The notes beneath the pieces are model-generated. The model ran no database searches, was not told the origin of the DNA, and worked only from the letters and a program-made list of their open reading frames with translations. Positions 42,429 to 51,122 of a stretch of 64,000 nucleotides of DNA are shown piece by piece. Where the stretch lies: assembly GCA_964649515.1 (NCBI GenBank), contig CAZYPV010000005.1, positions 1-64,000 on the forward strand, written 5' to 3'. Source of the DNA: CALKGK01 sp964649515. Lineage in GTDB: Bacteria > Bacteroidota > Bacteroidia > Flavobacteriales_D > Sanyastnellaceae. Within the stretch, counting starts at the first letter, position 1; each line of letters starts with the position of its first letter. The translations under genes and the position numbers were made by a program.

Positions 42429-43412
42429 TTAGAACTTGGCTCTAGATCGACGTGCACCGCTTCTGTTTTTCAACCAGCTGTATTTCGATCTGTAGAAATT
42501 ACTTCTACCGCGAATTACTTTCCCTACGGTGAGTTGGGTAGTTAAGAAGCTATCGTTATTGGTGGGGTCACCACGTTTTGTTCTTACTTCAGGACCGCCC
42601 CATTGATGGTCGAATACCGAACCAGCTTGGGGGTCATTTATCGCTTGAATCAACTCTGGGTAAGATTGACTATAGAAGGCTCTTCCAGCTTCGGACATCA
42701 AAGCCGGATCACCATAAACTGATGAAATGTCATCCAAATAATCTGTAAAGGTGGTTCTCCAGCTCAACTCCCAACCGATTCTCCATTCTTTGTTGAAGGT
42801 GAAATTCAAACCTAAACCTGCAGGCAAAGCGAGTCCGTAATAACCGTAACCCTCATATTCACCATTACCGGTATCTTCCGTATTGAAATCTCTCAAATCC
42901 CACCAGCGTTCTGGATCAAAGCGAACTCCTGAATTGGGATCTTGGTAGCGAATTTGTCCTTGTGGATTGTGTCTGAACGCTGAAACTCCTCCGAACACAT
43001 AAAATTTGAAGGTGGGGTTGTAGTACCCTCTTCCACCCACGTCATTGTCATAAAAAACAGTAAGTTCACCTCTTAAGCCCAACTCCAACATGCGGTTTCT
43101 AAAGTTCAGATTTCGAGCTCTACGTGCAGGATTGGTTGACTCCGAGTCGGAATCATTGATCTGCAAATAAGTGAAGTTACCTGCTAAAGAAAGTCGTTTT
43201 GAAAACTTATATCGTCCATAAAGACCAACGGCAATGTTGGTTTGATTGAGGTGCATATCAAAGACGAAATCTCGGCGGGTTTGTTCTTTTCCACCAATAT
43301 CTCCCAGGTAGTTCGCACCACCAATGGCCACCCCCCAATCCCATTGATACTGCGCAAAGGAGCTCAATGAAAGTAGAACAATGACAAAAGTAAATAACTG
43401 TTTCATGGACAA
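42429..43412 (-). CDS. DUF6089-type outer-membrane beta-barrel protein
   Basis: This 327-residue protein has a signal peptide (MSMKQLFTFVIVLLSLSSFAQ), then WDWGVAIGGANYLGDIGGKEQ, the opening typical of the DUF6089 family. Alternating beta strands follow, including RYKFSKRLSLAGNFTYLQI and FKFYVFGGVSAF. The C-terminus is basic (SWLKNRSGARRSRAKF). This family consists of Bacteroidota outer-membrane proteins of unknown function. A TATTTTTG -7 box is present at 43434-43441 on the minus strand. It is convergent with the polysaccharide locus and not obviously part of it. Confidence 0.82.
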   Translation of the reverse strand: MSMKQLFTFVIVLLSLSSFAQYQWDWGVAIGGANYLGDIGGKEQTRRDFVFDMHLNQTNIAVGLYGRYKFSKRLSLAGNFTYLQINDSDSESTNPARRARNLNFRNRMLELGLRGELTVFYDNDVGGRGYYNPTFKFYVFGGVSAFRHNPQGQIRYQDPNSGVRFDPERWWDLRDFNTEDTGNGEYEGYGYYGLALPAGLGLNFTFNKEWRIGWELSWRTTFTDYLDDISSVYGDPALMSEAGRAFYSQSYPELIQAINDPQAGSVFDHQWGGPEVRTKRGDPTNNDSFLTTQLTVGKVIRGRSNFYRSKYSWLKNRSGARRSRAKF

Positions 43413-43433
43413 ATCTTTAGTTCAGCTAATGAA

Positions 43434-43441
43434 CAAAAATA
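43434..43441 (-). promoter_or_regulatory. -7 box for the DUF6089 gene
   Basis: On the minus strand TATTTTTG matches TAnnTTTG, 22 bases before the ATG at 43412. Confidence 0.55.
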
Positions 43442-43519
43442 CAATAAAACGTGGACCTTCGATAAAATGATTCATTTTCCTGAAGTTTCTCTGCTATCTT
43501 CGAGCAAAATAAACAAGAA

Positions 43520-44491
43520 ATGAGCACCCAGCAAGCACTGCAAAACATCCTTCAAAGCAAGTACCCCATTGTTCAAGCAGGAATGGTTTGGTGTTCTGGT
43601 TGGAAATTGGCTTCAGCAGCTTGCAATGCTGGGATTTTCGGGGTGATTGGCGCCGGAAGCATGTATCCTGAAATTCTGGAGGAGCACCTCGAAAAGATGA
43701 AAAAACATGCATCTACTCCTTTTGCAGTTAACCTTCCACTGCTCTATCCGGCCATTGATGAGCACATCGATTTGATTGTGCGCCATCAGGTGCCAGTGGT
43801 CATCACCTCAGCGGGCTCTCCGAAGAAATTCACCCAGACTTTTCAAGAACACGGCATCAAGGTCATACACGTGGTCAGCAGTGTTCTCCATGCTAAAAAA
43901 GCCGAAGACGCTGGAGTGGATGCCGTCGTAGCGGAAGGTGTAGAAGCGGGCGGACACAATGGTCGAGATGAAATCAGCACTTTTGTCCTCACCCCGAGCG
44001 TTCGGGATGCGGTTCAAATACCTGTTATCGCTGCTGGTGGGATACGCAACGGTAGAGGAATTGCGGCTGCTTTAGCACTTGGGGCAGACGGCGTTCAAAT
44101 CGGAAGTCGCTTTGTACTTAGTGAAGAATCTTCCGCACACCAAGCCTTCAAGCAAGCCTTGATCCAAAGCACTGAAGGCGACACCATCCTCACCCTAAAA
44201 GAGCTGGCTCCAGTGCGTTTATTGAAAAACAAATTCTTCGACGACATCCTCAAAGCCTACGCCAGTGGGGCAGATAAAAAGGCGCTTGCACAACTGCTTG
44301 GAAGGGGACGTGCAAAACGAGGAATGTTTGAAGGTGATCTTATTGAAGGAGAACTGGAAATTGGTCAGGTAGCCGCATACATGGACAGCATTTTGCCGGT
44401 GAAGCAAATTGTATCCGCTCTCGTCGAAGAATTTCAAGCCACTCAAGCGAAAATGGCCAAGCTCCCGACTTGGGATGGAAGCAACCAATGA
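43520..44491 (+). CDS. Nitronate monooxygenase family flavoprotein
   Basis: This 323-residue FMN TIM-barrel protein has KYPIVQAGMVWCSG, GVIGAGSMYPEILEEHLE, VVITSAGSPKKF, VAEGVEAGGHNGRDE with the catalytic-type His in GGHNG, and IPVIAAGGIRNGRGIAAAL followed by GADGVQIGSRF. This is the 2-nitropropane dioxygenase/nitronate monooxygenase family, which also includes enoyl reductases (FabK), so the substrate stays open. A TATCTTCG box (43495-43502, one mismatch) precedes it by 17 bases. It is a single-gene unit. Confidence 0.87.
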   Translation: MSTQQALQNILQSKYPIVQAGMVWCSGWKLASAACNAGIFGVIGAGSMYPEILEEHLEKMKKHASTPFAVNLPLLYPAIDEHIDLIVRHQVPVVITSAGSPKKFTQTFQEHGIKVIHVVSSVLHAKKAEDAGVDAVVAEGVEAGGHNGRDEISTFVLTPSVRDAVQIPVIAAGGIRNGRGIAAALALGADGVQIGSRFVLSEESSAHQAFKQALIQSTEGDTILTLKELAPVRLLKNKFFDDILKAYASGADKKALAQLLGRGRAKRGMFEGDLIEGELEIGQVAAYMDSILPVKQIVSALVEEFQATQAKMAKLPTWDGSNQ

Positions 44492-44560
44492 TTTATTTTT
44501 GTTGTTTTCAAACTAAGGCGGTATTATCCACGTTATGCTGCTGTGGTGAAGTGTTTTTTT

Positions 44561-46693
44561 ATGAACTTTGTGCGCTTGAACTGTATCAAACATATCTTCC
44601 TTCTTTTGTTGTCGGCCTTCTTTATCGGCAGCAGCATTGCCCAGGTATCTGCGCCCGAGCTTTCTTGCGTGAGTACCGACCTTGCGGGCAACCCCACCTT
44701 AACATGGACACCCCCCAATGACCCCGGTAACGAGTTCATTTCGTATGACATTTGGACCTTCAACATTATCACAGGCACCACAAACTTGATTGGAACCATT
44801 GGCAACATCAACGCTACCACATTCACGCACAACGGTGGTCTGGGCAATTTTCAGTCGGTATGCTACTACGTCACTACCAATTACAACAGTGGAGGGATTC
44901 AAACCAGTGACCCCTCGGACACCGTTTGCAACATGTTTTTGCAAGCCAATCCCAGCATCACACCAGGTTTTGTGACTTTGGAATGGAACGAAGTTTATTT
45001 TGAAGGCGGAACCAACCCGAACAGCTACATCATATCGGCTGAATTTCCCGCAGGTGTTTGGACTCAAGTGGCCAGTATTCCCTACGAGCCCGGCTACAAT
45101 CTTTTTGAATACGAAGTCACCGAATGCAACGCTGACATCAACTTTCAGATCCAGCTCGAAGGAAACAGTGGATGCTTTTTTTCCAGCAACATCGCGGGCG
45201 GAAACTACTCTGACCAGGCAGATGCTCTACCCCCTGTTGTCACTTCTGTAACCGTGGATTCGCTGTTGGGAAATGCCAGCATGCAATGGGAACCGTCGGT
45301 ATCTGCAGACGTAGCAGGATACATCATTTATGAATGCATCAACAACTTTACCTTTGCGATTGATACCATTTTTGATCCCAACGCCACCGCTTACACCAAT
45401 GACGCCTCTTCCGCCAACACCGGCTCTGAAGGCTACACCATTGCCGCTTTTGACGACTGCTTTGTGATGGGAGAACCCGACCCGGGTCCGGCAGCAGGTG
45501 GATGCAGTGAGACCATCTACCTTCAAACCTCATGGTCTGCCTGCCAAAACAGTGTTACCTTGTTTTGGACACCCTATGACACCTGGACCAATGGCGTTCA
45601 AGAGTACCGCATATTTGCTCAAGAAACCACCGTCATGGGCGTGCAGGGAAATTCATTTCTTTTGGATGTTGTGGACGGATCCAACACCACCTACATCCAT
45701 GAAGATGCAGTGCTCTCTAGCACCTACCGCTACCGCATACAAGCCGTAGAAAATGTTACGGGAAACACCAGCGAGTCGAACACCCGCGTTCAGCTCCTCT
45801 TCTACCCTTCTACTCCACAAAACACGAGAATTGCTACTGCCACCGTTCAAGCTCAAAACGATGTATTGATTGCCGTGGACATTGATGAGAACAACACCTT
45901 CACCAACACATACGTGCTGGAAAGAAGACAATTGGGACAATCCATTACCGGACCTTACCTCTTTGAACCCATTGATCAACTTAGTGCAGGGAACGGAGCC
46001 AACCTCATCAGTTTCAACGACCTCAACGTCAGCACCCAAGACACCCAATACGACTACCGCATCATTGTTGAAAATGGCTGTAATGATCAAGTGGACACCA
46101 CCGAAATTGCCCGCCCCATGTTGCTCACCGGCATCGCCAATACAGAAAGGTTGGTGAATACGCTCTTTTGGACGCCTTACATCGAATGGGCCGGTGGCGT
46201 TTTGAATTATGAAATTTACCGGAGCAATGATCCTGGTGAATTGGGTGAATTGCTCATCACTGTGCCTGGTGGTGTGACGAGTTTTGAAGACGACGTGAGC
46301 GACCTTCTCTTTACACCAGGAGAATTTTGCTATACCATTCAAGCCATTGAAAATCCAGGATTCACCATCCCCTTCACTTCGCTTAGTAACCAACTGTGCC
46401 TTACCCAGGAACCAAAAATCTGGATACCCAACGCCTTCGTGGTAGGAGGGTTTAACAATACTTTTCAACCCGTTATTTCTTTTGCTGACTTTGAGCGATA
46501 TGAGATGTTTATATTCAATCGTTGGGGAGATTTGGTTTACGAAACCGATCTCATTGAAGAAGGTTGGGATGGATCTGCAGGAAATGAAACCCTTATGGAA
46601 GGCGTTTACACTTATTTCGTACGTGTTCAAGACGGAGCTGGAAGGGTTTACGAGCGTCGGGGAACCCTGACTTTATTGAACGCAGAAGAATAA
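44561..46693 (+). CDS. Secreted protein with T9SS type B (gliding motility-associated) C-terminal domain
   Basis: This 710-residue protein has a signal peptide (MNFVRLNCIKHIFLLLLSAFFIGSSIAQ), then a series of fibronectin-III-like modules marked by LTWTPPNDPGNEFISYDIW, MQWEPSVSADVAGYIIYE, LFWTPYDTWTNGVQEYRIF and LFWTPYIEWAGGVLNYEIY. The C-terminus IWIPNAFVVGGFNNTFQP ... YEMFIFNRWGDLVYE ... EGVYTYFVRVQD is the type B/SprB-type T9SS sorting domain. An ATG at 44561 is preferred to a GTG at 44543. It is a surface or released adhesin-like protein by inference. Confidence 0.87.
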   Translation: MNFVRLNCIKHIFLLLLSAFFIGSSIAQVSAPELSCVSTDLAGNPTLTWTPPNDPGNEFISYDIWTFNIITGTTNLIGTIGNINATTFTHNGGLGNFQSVCYYVTTNYNSGGIQTSDPSDTVCNMFLQANPSITPGFVTLEWNEVYFEGGTNPNSYIISAEFPAGVWTQVASIPYEPGYNLFEYEVTECNADINFQIQLEGNSGCFFSSNIAGGNYSDQADALPPVVTSVTVDSLLGNASMQWEPSVSADVAGYIIYECINNFTFAIDTIFDPNATAYTNDASSANTGSEGYTIAAFDDCFVMGEPDPGPAAGGCSETIYLQTSWSACQNSVTLFWTPYDTWTNGVQEYRIFAQETTVMGVQGNSFLLDVVDGSNTTYIHEDAVLSSTYRYRIQAVENVTGNTSESNTRVQLLFYPSTPQNTRIATATVQAQNDVLIAVDIDENNTFTNTYVLERRQLGQSITGPYLFEPIDQLSAGNGANLISFNDLNVSTQDTQYDYRIIVENGCNDQVDTTEIARPMLLTGIANTERLVNTLFWTPYIEWAGGVLNYEIYRSNDPGELGELLITVPGGVTSFEDDVSDLLFTPGEFCYTIQAIENPGFTIPFTSLSNQLCLTQEPKIWIPNAFVVGGFNNTFQPVISFADFERYEMFIFNRWGDLVYETDLIEEGWDGSAGNETLMEGVYTYFVRVQDGAGRVYERRGTLTLLNAEE

Positions 46694-46721
46694 GTCATAC
46701 CTCATTTGATTTGCCAGAATT

Positions 46722-46729
46722 TATTTTTG
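46722..46729 (+). promoter_or_regulatory. -7 box for guaB
   Basis: TATTTTTG matches TAnnTTTG, 19 bases before the guaB ATG at 46749. Confidence 0.55.
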
Positions 46730-46748
46730 TATAAGTTCAATCTACACT

Positions 46749-48221
46749 ATGTCTGCATTTGACAATAAAATCATCGGTGAAGGACTCACTTATGATGACG
46801 TTTTGATGGTTCCTGCGTATTCTGAAGTACTTCCTCGCGACGTCCAAATTCAATCCAAATTCACACGAAACATCACTGTGAACACTCCAGTAATCAGCGC
46901 TGCGATGGACACGGTAACCGGAGCAAAAATGGCCATTGCCATGGCGCGTCAAGGCGGAATTGGTGTAGTGCACAAGAACATGAGCATTGAACAGCAAGCT
47001 CAGGAAGTTCGCAAGGTGAAGCGTTCTGAAAGCGGAATGATTCAAGACCCCATCACTTTGAATCAAAAAGCCGTCGTTGGTGACGCCTTGAACATCATGG
47101 CTGAGCACAAAATTGGAGGTATTCCAGTGGTTGACGACCAGATGATCCTTGTTGGAATCGTGACCAACCGCGACCTGCGCTTCGAAAAAGACCGAAACCG
47201 GGCCATCAGCGAAGTAATGACCAGTAAAAACATCATTACAGCAGATGCCAACGCCGATTTAAGCACCGCAGAAGCCATCCTTCAGCAACACAAAATTGAA
47301 AAGCTTCCCGTGGTGAATGAAGACAACAAGCTGGTTGGTCTCATCACTTACAAAGACATCATCAAACTCGCGGAGTTCCCGAATTCTTGCAAAGATCAAT
47401 ACGGACGCTTGCGGGTTGCTGCAGCAGTTGGTGTAACCTTCGACACCATTGACAGAGCAGCAGCACTCGTGAATGCAGGAGTTGACGCCCTCGTGATTGA
47501 TACTGCTCATGGACACAGCGCTGGCGTAGTTAAGGTTTTAAAGGAAGTGAAAGCCCAATTTCCTCAAGTGGATGTGATCGTTGGTAACATCGCCACTGGT
47601 GAAGCAGCTAAAATGCTTGCTGATGCCGGAGCAGACGCCGTAAAAGTTGGAATTGGCCCTGGTTCCATTTGCACCACCCGTGTAATTGCAGGTGTGGGTG
47701 TGCCCCAACTCTTTGCCGTAATGGAAGTAGCCAAAGCACTCGAAGGAACAGGAGTTCCATTGATTGCAGATGGAGGAATTCGATTTACGGGAGACATTGT
47801 CAAAGCTCTGGCCGGAGGAGCCAACACCGTAATGGTAGGATCCATGCTCGCGGGAGTAGAAGAGAGTCCGGGCGAAACCATCATCTACGAAGGTCGAAGA
47901 TTCAAATCTTATCGAGGTATGGGATCCATTGAAGCCATGCAGAAAGGTTCCAAAGACCGCTATTTCCAAGACGCAGAAGATGACATCAAAAAGCTCGTTC
48001 CAGAAGGAATCTCCGGTCGGGTACCTTACAAAGGATCAGTTCGGGAAGTGATGTACCAAATCATTGGCGGACTTCGTGCAGGAATGGGGTATTGTGGTGC
48101 GAAAGACATTGATGCTCTATGGCAAGCGAAGTTTGTTCGAATCACCAATGCCGGCGTAAAAGAGTCACATCCTCACGACGTATTCATTACCCGTGAAGCC
48201 CCCAACTACAGCATTCGATAG
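46749..48221 (+). CDS. guaB: IMP dehydrogenase GuaB
   Basis: This 490-residue enzyme has the usual family length. The TIM barrel is split by two CBS domains (~95-215, with MTSKNIITADANADL). The catalytic Cys lies in GIGPGSICTTRVIAGVGVPQ, the phosphate loop is LIADGGIRFTGDIVKALAGG, and the flap region is SYRGMGSIEAMQKGS with a later EGISGRVPYKG. It oxidises IMP to XMP with NAD, the committed step of guanine nucleotide synthesis. The following peptidylprolyl isomerase gene has its own promoter. Confidence 0.97.
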   Translation: MSAFDNKIIGEGLTYDDVLMVPAYSEVLPRDVQIQSKFTRNITVNTPVISAAMDTVTGAKMAIAMARQGGIGVVHKNMSIEQQAQEVRKVKRSESGMIQDPITLNQKAVVGDALNIMAEHKIGGIPVVDDQMILVGIVTNRDLRFEKDRNRAISEVMTSKNIITADANADLSTAEAILQQHKIEKLPVVNEDNKLVGLITYKDIIKLAEFPNSCKDQYGRLRVAAAVGVTFDTIDRAAALVNAGVDALVIDTAHGHSAGVVKVLKEVKAQFPQVDVIVGNIATGEAAKMLADAGADAVKVGIGPGSICTTRVIAGVGVPQLFAVMEVAKALEGTGVPLIADGGIRFTGDIVKALAGGANTVMVGSMLAGVEESPGETIIYEGRRFKSYRGMGSIEAMQKGSKDRYFQDAEDDIKKLVPEGISGRVPYKGSVREVMYQIIGGLRAGMGYCGAKDIDALWQAKFVRITNAGVKESHPHDVFITREAPNYSIR

Positions 48222-48249
48222 TTCGCTTAGTAACTCTAAAGCATTTGAT

Positions 48250-48283
48250 TACTTTTGTGTGCCTTGCGACGGAAGTAAGGCAC
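48250..48283 (+). promoter_or_regulatory. -7 box and leader stem-loop before the PPIase gene
   Basis: TACTTTTG (48250-48257) matches TAnnTTTG. Directly after it GTGCCTT (48259-48265) pairs with AAGGCAC (48277-48283) around an 11-base loop. The hairpin would lie at the extreme 5' end of the transcript, where such structures protect mRNA. The ATG is at 48304. Confidence 0.45.
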
Positions 48284-48303
48284 TGACCAAAAACGCTCAA
48301 ACA

Positions 48304-50253
48304 ATGAAAATGAAACAAGTTTTCTTTACCCTCAGTATCCTTGCTGCATCCTTCGGCAGCATTGCTCAATCTTCGGACATCATTCTCAAAGTCGAGGACG
48401 AACAGGTAACACGAGAAGATTTTGAAAGCATTTTTCGCAAAAACAATCGCGACAGCGTGATTACCACCGCCTCGTTGGATGAGTACATGGAGTTGTTCAT
48501 CAATTTTAAACTGAAAGTTCGAGCGGCAATGGAAGCCGGATTGGACACCAGTAGCAGCTTTCAACGAGAACTCTTGGGCTACCGCAAGCAACTTGCAAGA
48601 CCTTACCTCGTTGACCAAGCTCTTCTCGACGAATTGATTGAAGAAGCTTACGAACGCCAGAAAACAGAAATCCGCGCCTCGCACATCTTGGTCAAGTGCG
48701 ATCCCAATGCCTCTCCTGCAGACACCTTGAAAGCTTATGAGCGCATCGTTGCCTTGCGAGACCGCATTGTGAATGGAGAATCTTTTGAAGCTGTTGCCAC
48801 CGCTAAGAACGGATCTCAAGATCCATCCGTGAGAGACAATAAAGGAGACCTTGGTTACTTCTCGGCATTTCAAATGGTGTACCCTTTTGAAGAGGCCGCT
48901 TTCAACACCCCTGTAGGCGAGATATCAGCGCCCGTTCGCACCAACTATGGCTATCACATTTTGAAAGTGAACGACAAACGAGATGCCCGTGGGGAAATTC
49001 TTGCCGCTCACATCATGATTCGCGTTGATGAGAAGAACCCGACCAGTAAAATGGAAGGTGAAGAAAAAATCAATGAGATTTATGCGCTTTTGAAAGAAGG
49101 CAACGACTTTTCGGAACTATCCGTGAAGTATAGCGATGACCCCAGCACCGCAAAACGAGGTGGAGAACTTCCTTGGTTTGGAACAGGTAAAATGGTGGAA
49201 GAATTTGAAAATGCCGCCTTTGCTTTGGAGAACAATGGAGACATCTCTGAACCTTTCCTATCTCCGTATGGATGGCACATTGTAAAACGCATCGATTACA
49301 AGCCCATTCCCGACTTCAAATCGGCCAAAAATGACATTAAAAGTAAAGTGAGTCGAGATGCACGGGCTGAACTTACGAAATCATCCTTCCTCAACAAATT
49401 GCGTAAGGAGTATGCCGTTGAAGTAGATCAAAAATGCATGAAAGCCATTTACAAGGCGGCGGATGCAGACAGTGCTTTTCTTGGAAAAGGTTTGGGAGAC
49501 ATCAAATCAAAAACCCTCCAAAAACCTCTTTTGACCATTGACGGACAAAGCAGAAGCGTGGAATCATTTGTGAAGAAGCTCAACAACGCCAAGATTCGCG
49601 ACAAAAGATTGAGCTCGAAAGAAATCGTAGATCAGCAGCTTGAAGCTTACATTGATAGTGAATTGATGGACTATGAAGACAGTCGATTGGAAGAAAAGTA
49701 CAACGATTTCAGGTTGTTGATGAATGAATACCACGACGGCATCCTCTTGTTTGAATTGACCGACGAAAAAGTGTGGTCGAAAGCCGTTAAAGACACCTTG
49801 GGACTTCAAGCTTTTTACGAAGCGAACAAAGCCGATTTTATGTGGGAAGAACGTGCCGATGTTGTGATCTACACCTGCAAAGATGCCAAAGTTGCCAAGG
49901 CGCTAAGAAAAGCCATTCAAAAAGGAAAAGACCTCAACGAAATCAATGACGAGTTGAACGAAACCACCCGTTTGAACTTCAGCTACGAAGAAGACGTTTT
50001 GGAGAGAAGTGAAAAAGACATCTTCGCTAAAATTGCTTGGGAAGAAGGACTCAGCGAGAACATTGAAGAGCAAGGGCAAATCATCATTGTTCAAATCAAT
50101 GAAATCATTCCTGCAGCGCCCAAAACCCTTGAAGAAGCCCGTGGCTTGATTACCGCAGAGTATCAAAACTACCTCGAAGCTGAATGGATCAAGGAGTTGC
50201 GCGCGAAATACAGCTTTGAAGTGAACGAAAGCGTGTTGCATTCGATCAAATAA
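48304..50253 (+). CDS. Periplasmic peptidylprolyl isomerase with two parvulin domains
   Basis: This 649-residue protein has a signal peptide (MKMKQVFFTLSILAASFGSIAQ) and an N-terminal SurA-like helical part (VTREDFESIFRKNN). Two PpiC/parvulin domains begin at RASHILVKCDPNASP and AAHIMIRVDEKNP, each with the GDLGYF- or GGELPWFG-type strand and a closing YGYHI or YGWHI. A long C-terminal helical part follows. It would assist outer-membrane and secreted protein folding. ATG 48304 is chosen because the longer frame from 48193 overlaps guaB. It shares TAATG with the next gene. Confidence 0.88.
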   Translation: MKMKQVFFTLSILAASFGSIAQSSDIILKVEDEQVTREDFESIFRKNNRDSVITTASLDEYMELFINFKLKVRAAMEAGLDTSSSFQRELLGYRKQLARPYLVDQALLDELIEEAYERQKTEIRASHILVKCDPNASPADTLKAYERIVALRDRIVNGESFEAVATAKNGSQDPSVRDNKGDLGYFSAFQMVYPFEEAAFNTPVGEISAPVRTNYGYHILKVNDKRDARGEILAAHIMIRVDEKNPTSKMEGEEKINEIYALLKEGNDFSELSVKYSDDPSTAKRGGELPWFGTGKMVEEFENAAFALENNGDISEPFLSPYGWHIVKRIDYKPIPDFKSAKNDIKSKVSRDARAELTKSSFLNKLRKEYAVEVDQKCMKAIYKAADADSAFLGKGLGDIKSKTLQKPLLTIDGQSRSVESFVKKLNNAKIRDKRLSSKEIVDQQLEAYIDSELMDYEDSRLEEKYNDFRLLMNEYHDGILLFELTDEKVWSKAVKDTLGLQAFYEANKADFMWEERADVVIYTCKDAKVAKALRKAIQKGKDLNEINDELNETTRLNFSYEEDVLERSEKDIFAKIAWEEGLSENIEEQGQIIIVQINEIIPAAPKTLEEARGLITAEYQNYLEAEWIKELRAKYSFEVNESVLHSIK

Positions 50254-51122
50254 TGAAAAAGAAGCTTTCCCTGCTTGTATGCACCTTCATGGCCTTGTTC
50301 GTCTTATCATGTGAGATGAAGCGAGAAGAAGTGCCTGCCGAGCAGAAAGACGCCGTTGCGAGAGCGTATGATAAGTGGCTAACGAAAAGTGAGCTGAGTG
50401 AAATGATTCCAGACAACAGCAGTGTGGAAGACTCCTTAGCCCTCGCTCAACGTTTCATTAACAACTGGCTCAAGGAACAAAGCGTGCTTCACCGAGCCGA
50501 AAAAAACCTGCCGCTTGAGCAACAAGGTTTTGAAAAAGAACTGGAAGAGTTTCGCCGATCTTTGCTGACCTACGCCTATGAAAGTCAGCTCATCGAACAA
50601 CGCTTAAACACCGAAATCGATGCAGAGGAAATGGAAGCTTACTACGAAAGCAATAAAGACATCTTCCGGCTCAAAGACTACATCGTAAAAGCAAAATACT
50701 GCATCCTTGAAGAGCCCCTTTCAAAACCAAAGCGGTTTGAAAAACTCTTTTATAGCGATGATGCACAAGATCTCGTTCGCTTGGAACAATATTGTGTCGA
50801 TCAAGGCATTAATTATTATTTGGACACTGAAAGTTGGTTGTTTTTTGAAGACCTCCTGCAAGCGGTGCCCATTGAAGTGTACAGCGTAAACAACCTGCTT
50901 CGTTCCAATAAAAGTATTCGCTTTGAGCGGGATCAAAAAGTGTACTACGTCAAGTTCATTGAGTATGAGTTGAAGGATAACTACTCTCCTTTGACCCTCG
51001 TGGAGAACCAAATCCGCAACCTCATTTTGAATCGACGAAAACAAGAACTACTTTCTCAGCTCAGGGAAGACCTATACCGGGACGACCTCAGCAAGAAAAA
51101 CATTGAAAATTTGACTGAATGA
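50253..51122 (+). CDS. Lipoprotein of the SurA-like trio (no parvulin domain seen)
   Basis: This 289-residue protein has a lipoprotein signal ending VLSC, so Cys20 would be lipidated (ALFVLSCEMKREE). The rest is helical and charged, with NNWLKEQSVLHRAEKNLP resembling the N-terminal chaperone module of SurA-type proteins. I see no parvulin core. It starts at the A of the preceding TAA (TAATG), and its stop overlaps the next ATG, so it is locked between two PPIase genes. It probably acts with them at a membrane as an anchored chaperone partner (inference). Confidence 0.75.
   Translation: MKKKLSLLVCTFMALFVLSCEMKREEVPAEQKDAVARAYDKWLTKSELSEMIPDNSSVEDSLALAQRFINNWLKEQSVLHRAEKNLPLEQQGFEKELEEFRRSLLTYAYESQLIEQRLNTEIDAEEMEAYYESNKDIFRLKDYIVKAKYCILEEPLSKPKRFEKLFYSDDAQDLVRLEQYCVDQGINYYLDTESWLFFEDLLQAVPIEVYSVNNLLRSNKSIRFERDQKVYYVKFIEYELKDNYSPLTLVENQIRNLILNRRKQELLSQLREDLYRDDLSKKNIENLTE

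Noticed and set aside
45653..46630. 325-codon minus-strand frame opposite the T9SS type B gene
   Set aside because: The + strand gene has a signal peptide, repeated modules and a sorting domain; the antisense frame shows nothing recognisable.
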